Positions 1 to 5,370 of a stretch of DNA of 5,370 bases are shown here, one piece after another. Numbering within the stretch: the stretch's first letter is position 1; each line of letters begins with the position of its first letter. The stretch spans positions 1 through 5,370 of the forward strand of contig JAAFGU010000186.1 in NCBI GenBank assembly GCA_010365205.1, read 5' to 3'. A program made the translations under genes and the position numbers. The stretch comes from Aromatoleum sp. GTDB taxonomy: Bacteria; Pseudomonadota; Gammaproteobacteria; Burkholderiales; Casimicrobiaceae. Below the pieces are notes generated by a model that was not told the origin of the DNA, made no database searches, and saw only the letters and a list, made by a program, of their open reading frames with translations.

Positions 1-1
1 C

Positions 2-820
2 ACGGCGAGCGCCGCCGCGCGCTCGACGCACCCGGGCGCCCGCGCGGCGGCCAACGTCTATTGCTGGTTCGTGATCTTCGTCGCCGTGCTGCCGCAGCTC
101 GTCATCGCGCTCGCCTCGTTCGCCGAACGCTGGCCGGGCAGCATGCTGCCGCTCAGCTATACCTTCGACCACTACCGGCGCGTCGGCGCGCAGCTCGTGC
201 AGCCGATCGTGAACAGCCTGATCCTCGCCGGCGTTGCCACCGCGGTGTGCGTCGTCTTCGGCACGGTGACAGGCTACGCGAGTGCGCGCGGCCGCATGCG
301 GGCCCGCTGGGCGCTCGATGCGACCATCATGCTGCCGTTCGTGCTGCCCGGACTCGTCATCGGCGTTGCCTATCTCACCGCATTCAACAGCGGGCCGCTG
401 GTGTTGACCGGCACCGCGCTGATCCTGGTGCTCGCCTATTTCACGCGCCGCGTCGCGTTCGTGTTCCGCACGGTCGCGGCGGCGATCGCGCAGATCGACC
501 CCAGGCTCGAAGATGCGTCGAAGATCTGCGGGGCCCGCTGGGGCACGACGATGCGTCGCGTGCTGGTGCCGCTCGCCGCGCCCGCCGTGCTTTCCGGCGC
601 CATCCTCGTGTTCTCGACGCTGATCGGCGAAATCAGCGCCACGGTGCTCCTGTACTCGGCGAAATGGAAGACGGTCTCGATCGCCATCTACGAACTCGTG
701 CTCGGCGACCAGCTCGCCGAGGCCAGCGCGATCGGGACGATCACGACCGTCATGACGTTGTTGCTGGTGCTGGCGGCGAGCCGCCTGGCCGGCAAGAACA
801 TGGCCGACCTCTTTCGCTGA
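2..820 (+). CDS. ABC transporter permease, C-terminal part (5' end outside window)
   Basis: This is an inner-membrane permease subunit of a binding-protein-dependent ABC importer. The frame is open from base 2 with no stop and no convincing start (a GTG at 71 lies inside the first membrane helix), so the gene begins left of the window. The visible 272 residues hold about six hydrophobic segments: starting near V19 (VYCWFVIFVAVLP), then around QPIVNSLILAGVATAV, TIMLPFVLPGLVIGV, TALILVLAYF, PAVLSGAILVFSTLIGE and TITTVMTLLLVLAA. The cytoplasmic loop EDASKICGARWGTTMRRVLV fits the EAA motif that contacts the ATPase (BPD_transp_1 / MetI-like fold). The sequence resembles Fe(III)- and 2-aminoethylphosphonate-type permeases. 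It could be a nearly complete single-domain subunit or the second half of a fused FbpB-like permease of about 550 residues. The substrate is unknown. Its stop is 13 bp from the stop of the opposing phosphatase gene. Confidence 0.88.
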   Translation, partial: TASAAARSTHPGARAAANVYCWFVIFVAVLPQLVIALASFAERWPGSMLPLSYTFDHYRRVGAQLVQPIVNSLILAGVATAVCVVFGTVTGYASARGRMRARWALDATIMLPFVLPGLVIGVAYLTAFNSGPLVLTGTALILVLAYFTRRVAFVFRTVAAAIAQIDPRLEDASKICGARWGTTMRRVLVPLAAPAVLSGAILVFSTLIGEISATVLLYSAKWKTVSIAIYELVLGDQLAEASAIGTITTVMTLLLVLAASRLAGKNMADLFR

Positions 821-833
821 AACGACGCGCGTG

Positions 834-1628
834 TCAGCGGCCCGCGAGCGTATCGACCAGCACTGCGTAAAGCGCCGGCGTGGCCGCGATCGTCTCGTTG
901 CCCGCGGTCAGCGCGTCGCCGGTGAGAAACGCATTCGCGCAGCCGCCCGCCTCCTCGACCAGCAGCAGCCCGGCCAGCGCGTCCCATGCAAACAGATGGC
1001 GCTCGGCGTAGCCGTCGAGCCGGCCATCGGCGACGCGCGCAAGGCCGAGCGCTGCCGAGCCGCATTGCGTGACGTTGATCCCCCGCCGCAGCAGCACGGT
1101 CACGAGGTCTCCGAAAGCCTCCACCGGAGTACGGCTCGAGTAGCCGACATCGACGGTTGCCCGCGCGAGGTCGGTCGTGGTGCTCACCGAGACCCGCTCG
1201 CCGTTGCGCCACGCGCCCGCCCCGCGGGTCGCCGCGTAGAGGAGGTCGGCGCCGGCATCGTAGATGACGCCGAGTTCGGTGCGGCCGGCGACGACCAGCG
1301 CGATCGACACGCACCAGTGCGGCAATCCCCGCGCGAAATTGGCGGTGCCGTCGATAGGATCGATGACCCAGCACGCATCGTCCGGCCCGCCGCCGTTCAC
1401 GCGGCCCCCTTCTTCGCCGAGGAACGCGTCGCGCGGGAATGCGGCGCGCAGCGTCGCGACAATCAACCGCTCCACGGCGCCGTCGGCCGCGGTGAGCACG
1501 TCCTGCGCTCCCTTGAGCGTCACCTCGAGCGCGTCCGGATCGGCGAGATAGCGCGTGGCGAGACGGCCGGCGTCGCGCGAGACGGCTTCGGCGGCATGCA
1601 GGCGTTGGGCAAGTTCCGGGGGGTTCAC
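834..1628 (-). CDS. Inositol monophosphatase family protein
   Basis: This is a predicted Mg-dependent, Li-sensitive-type phosphomonoesterase of the IMPase/SuhB/HisN superfamily, cytosolic. Starting at the GTG at 1628 gives 264 residues, the usual family length. Motif A is present: GEEGG (E72/E73), then DPIDGTANF with D90 and D93 as metal ligands. Motif B is present as WDALAGLLLVEEAGG, with D216 as metal ligand. An upstream acidic residue (D49 in TAAD) fits the first conserved aspartate region. An in-frame ATG at 1774-1772 would add 48 residues that are Arg-rich, lack family similarity and start inside a palindromic operator, so I reject it. The GTG has no strong ribosome binding site, so the start remains uncertain. 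The substrate could be inositol phosphate, histidinol phosphate, a nucleotide or a sugar phosphate; sequence alone does not say. It is convergent with the permease and divergent from the sugar operon. Confidence 0.88.
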   Translation of the reverse strand: MNPPELAQRLHAAEAVSRDAGRLATRYLADPDALEVTLKGAQDVLTAADGAVERLIVATLRAAFPRDAFLGEEGGRVNGGGPDDACWVIDPIDGTANFARGLPHWCVSIALVVAGRTELGVIYDAGADLLYAATRGAGAWRNGERVSVSTTTDLARATVDVGYSSRTPVEAFGDLVTVLLRRGINVTQCGSAALGLARVADGRLDGYAERHLFAWDALAGLLLVEEAGGCANAFLTGDALTAGNETIAATPALYAVLVDTLAGR

Positions 1629-1715
1629 TCGGGGTCCGTGCGTGTGGACGCGGGTCGGGCGATGGCGACGCGAGCATACCGGAACCGCAATGAGGAATCC
1701 GCGACGACGCGCGCC

Positions 1716-1743
1716 TTGACAGCGCGGCGGTCGCGAGTACGAT
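1716..1743 (+). promoter_or_regulatory. Predicted sigma70-type promoter of the sugar-oxidation operon
   Basis: A perfect -35 hexamer TTGACA (1716-1721) is followed after 16 bp by TACGAT (1738-1743), which matches the -10 consensus at four of six positions including the key A2 and T6. Transcription would start near 1750, leaving a leader of about 97 nt before the epimerase GTG. It sits in the only AT-richer patch of the gap and points toward the three-gene block. Seen in sequence; activity is inferred. Confidence 0.6.
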
Positions 1744-1762
1744 ATTCTCTGCTGGTAAACAC

Positions 1763-1781
1763 CGTTCTGCATGGCAGAACG
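1763..1781. promoter_or_regulatory. Palindromic operator candidate (CGTTCTGC-ATG-GCAGAACG)
   Basis: The two 8-bp arms, CGTTCTGC and GCAGAACG, are perfect reverse complements around a 3-bp centre. The site covers roughly +14 to +32 relative to the predicted start, which suits a repressor that blocks initiation or clearance. There is no T-run after it, so it is not an intrinsic terminator. The short-spacer GTTC...GAAC form resembles operators of IclR-family regulators that control sugar and aromatic catabolism in Burkholderiaceae, but the regulator is not encoded here and this family assignment is inference. Confidence 0.55.
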
Positions 1782-1846
1782 TCAACCGATCGCGTGCCCA
1801 CGCGCGGCCGCGCGGTCCTCCCGCCGCAGGCGCTTCCGCCGTCACC

Positions 1847-2920
1847 GTGACCATCGAATCCTTCACCTTCGGCACGCAGGGCGGCGTTCCCGTTCCGGGC
1901 TTCAAGCTGCACAACCGCCTCGGCGTGACGATGAAGGTCGTGGCGTACGGCGCACGCCTGACCGAGCTCCAAATGCCCGACGCCCATGGCCGCCTCGCCG
2001 ATGTGGTGCTGGGCTTCGACACGCTCGAGCAATACCAGGCGTCGGACGCCTACATGGGCGCGACGTGCGGGCGCTACGGCAGCCGCATTCGCCGCGGGGC
2101 GTTTCCGCTGCAAGGCGAGACGGTCCACGTCAGCTGCAACGAGGGCGTCCACCATGCGCACGGCGGGGGCGAAGGCTTCGACCGCAAGGTATGGAAGGCT
2201 CAGATCGACGCACCGGCCAACCGGGTCGTGTTCACGCTCATCTCGCCCGACGGCGACGAAGGCTACCCCGGCGCGGTCGTGGCCAGTGCGAGCTACCGAC
2301 TCAGCGACGACAACGTGATCGAAATCGTCATGCGCGGACAGACCGACCGCACGACCGTTATCAACCTCGTCCACCATACGTACTGGAACCTGGCGGGACA
2401 CGACGCCGGCGACATCCGCGCGCATCGGTTGCATCTGCCGGCCGATTTCTACACGCCGATCGACGACGACCTCGTGACCACCGGCGAAGTACGCAGCGTG
2501 GCCGGCACACCGTTCGACTTTCGCGAGACCAAGTCCGTCGGGCGGGACCTCCCCGCGGTGCCGACTGCCAGCGGCGGCTACGATCACAACTGGTGCGTCA
2601 ATGGCCCCGCCGGCGAGCTGCGGCTGTGCGCAGCCCTCGCCGATTCGGGGTCCGGCCGCGCGCTCGAACTCTTCACGACGGAACCCGGCGTGCAGTTCTA
2701 TACCGGCGGCCACTTCCGTGAGTCCGTCATCGGCAAGGGCGGCCGTCGCTACGGCCAGTACGCGGGTCTTGCGCTCGAAACGCAGCGCTTTCCCGACTCC
2801 CCCAACCACGGGCACTTTCCCAGCGCGCGGCTCGCGCCCGGCGAAGTGTACGAACACCGGATGGAAGTGCGCCTGCATGCGGGCGCCGGAGTTACCTCAC
2901 CGAGTGACCGCACCGAGTGA
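1847..2920 (+). CDS. galM: Aldose 1-epimerase (mutarotase)
   Basis: The enzyme interconverts the alpha and beta anomers of an aldose in the cytosol, here probably feeding the beta- or alpha-form to the downstream sugar dehydrogenase. The 357 residues cover the whole GalM family fold. Landmarks are GRYGSRI (R80, substrate binding), HGG (H105), NLVHHTYWNL with H177 as the probable general acid, YDHNW (D246) and GLALETQRFPDSPNH with E311 as the probable catalytic base. The GTG at 1847 is the first possible start after the upstream in-frame stop and places the N terminus where the family begins. No good Shine-Dalgarno is seen. The last dozen or so residues (roughly from GVTSPSDRTE) lie beyond the conserved domain and are encoded by the 13-bp repeat array. 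It is the first gene of the likely operon, 41 bp ahead of the dehydratase. The family is clear; the particular sugar is not, so the gene symbol is by family only. Confidence 0.92.
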   Translation: MTIESFTFGTQGGVPVPGFKLHNRLGVTMKVVAYGARLTELQMPDAHGRLADVVLGFDTLEQYQASDAYMGATCGRYGSRIRRGAFPLQGETVHVSCNEGVHHAHGGGEGFDRKVWKAQIDAPANRVVFTLISPDGDEGYPGAVVASASYRLSDDNVIEIVMRGQTDRTTVINLVHHTYWNLAGHDAGDIRAHRLHLPADFYTPIDDDLVTTGEVRSVAGTPFDFRETKSVGRDLPAVPTASGGYDHNWCVNGPAGELRLCAALADSGSGRALELFTTEPGVQFYTGGHFRESVIGKGGRRYGQYAGLALETQRFPDSPNHGHFPSARLAPGEVYEHRMEVRLHAGAGVTSPSDRTE

Positions 2921-2959
2921 CCGTACCGAGTTACCGCACCGAGTGACCCCACCGAGACC
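2886..2959 (+). repeat. 13-bp tandem direct repeat array across the epimerase stop codon
   Basis: The units are: 2899-2911 ACCGAGTGACCGC, 2912-2924 ACCGAGTGACCGT, 2925-2937 ACCGAGTTACCGC, 2938-2950 ACCGAGTGACCCC, and a partial unit ACCGAGACC at 2951-2959. A degenerate unit at 2886-2898 (CCGGAGTTACCTC, 10 of 13 matching the third unit) precedes them. The array encodes the end of the epimerase, holds its TGA (2918-2920) and fills nearly all of the 41-bp gap before the dehydratase ATG. A TGA in the fourth unit (2944-2946) is the in-frame stop just upstream of that ATG. The function is unknown. Confidence 0.9.
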
Positions 2960-2961
2960 TC

Positions 2962-4689
2962 ATGGACACACCCGTTCGCAAGTTGCGCTCGCAAGCCTGG
3001 TTCGAAGGCGCCGGCAAGAACGCCTTCATGTACCGAAGCTGGATGAAGAACCAGGGCTTCCCCGGGGACTTGTTCGAGGGGCGCCCCGTCATCGGGATCT
3101 GCAACACCTGGTCCGAGTTGACGCCGTGCAACGCGCATCTGCGCGATCTCGCCGAACGGGTCCGGCGCGGCGTTTACGAAGCCGGTGGGTTCCCGCTCGA
3201 ATTCCCGGTGACGTCGCTGGGCGAATCGAACATGCGGCCCACCGCGATGCTGTTCCGCAATCTCGCCAGCATGGACGTCGAGGAATCGATCCGCGCCAAT
3301 CCGATCGACGGCGTAATCCTGCTCGTCGGCTGCGACAAGACCACGCCGGCGCTGCTGATGGGAGCCGCGAGTTGCGACGTGCCCGCCATTGCCGTCTCCG
3401 GCGGCCCGATGCTGTCCGGCCATCACCGCGGCGAGATCATCGGCTCCGGCACAGCCGTCTGGCGCTTGCACGAAGAGTTGCAGGCCGGGCGCCTGCCAGT
3501 CGCGGAGTTTCTCGACGCCGAAGCCGCGATGAGCCGTTCCGCGGGCACGTGCAATACCATGGGCACCGCCTCGACGATGGCGTGCCTGGTCGAAGCATTG
3601 GGGGTGGGCATGCCGGAGAACGGCGCGATCCCGGCCGTCGACTCGCGGCGGCAGGTGCTGGCCCAACTCGCCGGCCGGCGCATCGTCGATCTCGTCCGCG
3701 AGGACGTCACGCTGTCGAAGATCTTGACACCGGCCGCATTCGCCAACGCGATCCGCGTCAACGCGGCGATCGGCGGCTCCACCAATGCGGTGATCCACCT
3801 GATCGCGATCGCCGGACGGCTGGGCGTGCCATTGGCGCTCGACGACTGGGACCGGCTCGGTCGCAACGTGCCGACTTTGGTCGACCTGATGCCGTCCGGC
3901 CGCTTCCTGATGGAGGATTTCTATTACGCCGGCGGCCTGCCCGTCGTGTTGCGCACGCTGCTCGAACACGGCCTCCTCGACGGCGGCGCGATGACGGTCA
4001 ACGGCCACACGCTTGGCGACAACGTCGCCGCCGCCGAGAACGTGAACCCGGAAGTCATCCGGCCGTGGTCCAACCCGCTTGTGGCGAGCGGCGGCATCGC
4101 CGTGCTGCGGGGCAATCTTGCGACCGACGGCGCAGTCATCAAACCGTCGGCGGCCACGCCGGCGCTGATGCGCCATCGCGGACGCGCCGTCGTGTTCGAG
4201 GACTTCGACGACTACCACGCGCGCATCGACGACCCGGATCTCGACGTCGACGCGGAATCGGTCCTCGTGCTCAAGAATTGCGGTCCCCGCGGATTTCCGG
4301 GCATGGCCGAGGTCGGCAACATGGGGCTGCCGCCCAAACTGCTGAGACAGGGCGTGACCGACATGGTGCGCATCTCCGATGCGCGGATGAGCGGAACCGC
4401 GTATGGCACCGTCGTGCTGCACGCCGCGCCCGAAGCGGCGCTGGGCGGCAATCTCGCGCTGGTGCAAAACGGCGACATGATCGAGCTCGATGTCGACGCG
4501 CGCAGACTGGTGCTCGACGTCGACGAAGCGGAACTCGCACGGCGGCGCGCGGCGTGGCGTGCGCGCGAACGGGCATCGGGCGGCTATGCCGGTCTATACG
4601 TCGATCACGTGCTGCAGGCCGACCGCGGCTGCGATCTCGATTTCCTCGTCGGATGCCGCGGCGCCGGCATCCCCGCCCATTCGCATTGA
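2962..4689 (+). CDS. Sugar-acid dehydratase, IlvD/Edd family (L-arabonate dehydratase-like)
   Basis: The predicted reaction is removal of water from an aldonate to give a 2-keto-3-deoxy sugar acid, using a [2Fe-2S] cluster and Mg2+ in the cytosol. At 575 residues it has the family length and, from memory, aligns nearly end to end with Rhizobium leguminosarum L-arabonate dehydratase at an offset of three residues. Cluster cysteines are C56 (LTPCN), C124 (GCDKTTP) and C197 (GTCNTMG). Mg ligands are E88, D125, K126 (the carboxylated lysine position) and E450. The catalytic serine is S477 (DARMSGT). The stretch PSGRFLMEDFYYAGGLPVV is typical of the pentonate/hexonate branch and unlike housekeeping IlvD. 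The ATG at 2962 follows an in-frame TGA (2944-2946) with no other start between; its Shine-Dalgarno is poor, suggesting translational coupling. The gene after it starts 12 bp downstream. The substrate could be L-arabonate, D-xylonate, D-galactonate or D-fuconate. Confidence 0.94.
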   Translation: MDTPVRKLRSQAWFEGAGKNAFMYRSWMKNQGFPGDLFEGRPVIGICNTWSELTPCNAHLRDLAERVRRGVYEAGGFPLEFPVTSLGESNMRPTAMLFRNLASMDVEESIRANPIDGVILLVGCDKTTPALLMGAASCDVPAIAVSGGPMLSGHHRGEIIGSGTAVWRLHEELQAGRLPVAEFLDAEAAMSRSAGTCNTMGTASTMACLVEALGVGMPENGAIPAVDSRRQVLAQLAGRRIVDLVREDVTLSKILTPAAFANAIRVNAAIGGSTNAVIHLIAIAGRLGVPLALDDWDRLGRNVPTLVDLMPSGRFLMEDFYYAGGLPVVLRTLLEHGLLDGGAMTVNGHTLGDNVAAAENVNPEVIRPWSNPLVASGGIAVLRGNLATDGAVIKPSAATPALMRHRGRAVVFEDFDDYHARIDDPDLDVDAESVLVLKNCGPRGFPGMAEVGNMGLPPKLLRQGVTDMVRISDARMSGTAYGTVVLHAAPEAALGGNLALVQNGDMIELDVDARRLVLDVDEAELARRRAAWRARERASGGYAGLYVDHVLQADRGCDLDFLVGCRGAGIPAHSH

Positions 4690-4701
4690 CCGAGAAACGA
4701 C

Positions 4702-5370
4702 ATGGAACCTGACCCGAACATCGCGCTCATGCCCGGCCGCGCGCAGTATCCGAGCCTCGCCGGCCGCGTCGTCTTCATCAGCGGCGGCGCTTCCGGCATC
4801 GGCGCCAGCATCGTCCTGCATTTCTGCGACCAGGGCAGCCGAGTCGCGTTCGTCGACGTGCGCAGCGATCTCGCGCAAGCGCTGATCGCCGACATCGCCG
4901 CCCGCGGCCTTCCCCGTCCGTGGTACCGCGAATGCGACCTGCGCGACATCGACGCGCTGCGCGCCGCCGTCGCGGAGGCCGGCCATGCGCTGGGACCGAT
5001 CCGCGTGCTCGTCAACAACGCCGCCAACGACGACCGGCACACGCTCGATCAAGTGACGCCGGAGTACTTCGACGACCGCATCGCCGTCAATCTCAAGCAT
5101 CAACTGTTCGCGGCGCAGGCGGTGCGCCCGCAGATGCGCGATGCCGGCGGCGGCTCCATCATCAACTTCAACTCGATCACGTGGACCGTCGCCGACGGCG
5201 ATTGCGTCTGCTACGTCACCGCAAAGTCCGCAATCACGGGCCTGACCCGCGCGCTTGCCGCCGAGCTTGGACCGGAAAGCATCCGGGTGAACAGCATCAC
5301 GCCCGGCTGGATAATGACCGAGCGCCAGGTGCGGTTGTGGCTGACGCCGAAGGGCGAGCGGCAGATCGAG
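4702..5370 (+). CDS. SDR sugar 1-dehydrogenase (xylose/arabinose/galactose dehydrogenase-like), 3' end outside window
   Basis: This is a classical short-chain dehydrogenase predicted to oxidise C1 of an aldose to the aldonolactone with NAD(P)+. The frame is open from the ATG at 4702 to the window end (223 codons); relatives have about 250-260 residues, so only the last 30-40 are missing. Visible parts are the cofactor loop SGGASGIG (27-34), D52 after beta-2 (suggesting NAD+ preference), NNAA (105-108, usually NNAG), N130, and the catalytic S158, Y171 and K175 with the usual 13-residue S-Y spacing. The text YPSLAGRV, NNAANDDRH and the TERQ...TPKGERQI region match my recollection of Caulobacter D-xylose dehydrogenase (XylB). 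It begins 12 bp after the dehydratase stop, with a weak GAGA (4692-4695) as ribosome binding site, so it is very probably in the same operon. The sugar specificity is not determined. Confidence 0.92.
   Translation, partial: MEPDPNIALMPGRAQYPSLAGRVVFISGGASGIGASIVLHFCDQGSRVAFVDVRSDLAQALIADIAARGLPRPWYRECDLRDIDALRAAVAEAGHALGPIRVLVNNAANDDRHTLDQVTPEYFDDRIAVNLKHQLFAAQAVRPQMRDAGGGSIINFNSITWTVADGDCVCYVTAKSAITGLTRALAAELGPESIRVNSITPGWIMTERQVRLWLTPKGERQIE

Larger units (their letters stand above)
1629..1846. promoter_or_regulatory. Divergent intergenic control region
   Basis: This 218-bp gap separates the leftward phosphatase gene from the rightward sugar-oxidation genes. Its central part, about 1716-1781, is visibly more AT-rich than the flanks and holds the rightward promoter and the palindrome listed separately. 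For the leftward gene I see only a weak -10-like TATGCT (minus strand, 1678-1673) with no good -35, so its promoter is not assigned. The stretch 1782-1846 upstream of the epimerase GTG is GC-rich leader with no clear Shine-Dalgarno; the nearest purine run (CAGG, 1827-1830) is too far from the start. Confidence 0.6.

Noticed and set aside
821..833. A bidirectional terminator between the convergent permease and phosphatase genes
   Set aside because: The 13-bp gap has no convincing stem-loop or T-tract; termination must rely on something else or occur inside the genes.
1629..1774. N-terminal extension of the phosphatase to an ATG at 1774-1772
   Set aside because: The extra 48 residues are basic and unlike the family, the ATG sits within the palindrome, and the GTG at 1628 gives the normal family length.
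1763..1781. The palindrome as a Rho-independent terminator
   Set aside because: No T-run follows on either strand, and it lies downstream of a promoter between divergent genes.
688..2022. A 444-codon minus-strand open frame spanning the phosphatase, control region and epimerase start
   Set aside because: It is out of frame with the IMPase motifs, is Arg-rich and low in complexity, and crosses a promoter region.
2886..2959. The direct repeats as a CRISPR array or replication iterons
   Set aside because: The units abut with no spacers, so it is not CRISPR. There is no initiator gene or AT-rich segment to support an origin.
2749..4467. A 572-codon minus-strand open frame opposite the dehydratase
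   Set aside because: It is rich in His/Arg/Ala/Val/Asp as expected from the antisense of GC-biased codons, with no family motif; it also runs across the epimerase end and the repeat array.
2601..4712. A 703-codon plus-strand open frame overlapping the epimerase and dehydratase
   Set aside because: It is Arg/Ala/Pro-rich, has no recognisable domain, and lies out of frame over two genes whose active-site residues are all intact. Long spurious frames are expected at this G+C content.

Overview
The window looks like chromosomal DNA from a high-G+C betaproteobacterium, most likely Burkholderiaceae (Burkholderia, Paraburkholderia or a relative). I infer this from the strong G/C third-position bias, the dense gene packing and the character of the encoded proteins. 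No species can be assigned from sequence reading alone.

Layout: (1) 2-820, plus strand: the C-terminal six-helix part of a binding-protein-dependent ABC transporter permease, cut by the left edge. (2) 834-1628, minus strand: an inositol-monophosphatase-family phosphatase that ends tail to tail with the permease, 13 bp away. (3) 1629-1846: an intergenic control region between divergent genes. It holds a near-consensus sigma70-type promoter pointing right and, just past its expected start point, a perfect 8-bp-arm palindrome that looks like a repressor operator. (4) 1847-2920, plus: an aldose 1-epimerase (mutarotase). (5) A 13-bp tandem repeat array (about 2886-2959) that contains the epimerase stop codon and fills the gap to the next gene. 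(6) 2962-4689, plus: an IlvD/Edd-family sugar-acid dehydratase very close to L-arabonate dehydratase, with all Fe-S, Mg and catalytic residues present. (7) 4702-5370, plus: an SDR sugar 1-dehydrogenase resembling Caulobacter D-xylose dehydrogenase, cut by the right edge.

Genes 4, 5 and 6 of the rightward block (epimerase, dehydratase, dehydrogenase) form a probable operon for non-phosphorylative (Weimberg/Dahms-type or Entner-Doudoroff-like) oxidation of an aldose. The mutarotase supplies the right anomer, the SDR oxidises C1 to the aldonolactone, and the dehydratase turns the aldonate into a 2-keto-3-deoxy sugar acid. The lactonase and the later steps are not in the window. The exact sugar (L-arabinose, D-xylose, D-galactose, D-fucose or another) cannot be decided here. 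The permease and phosphatase on the left look like a separate transcription unit or units.

I see no sign of a wholly new system. The least ordinary elements are the 13-bp repeat array over the epimerase stop codon and the promoter-proximal palindrome.
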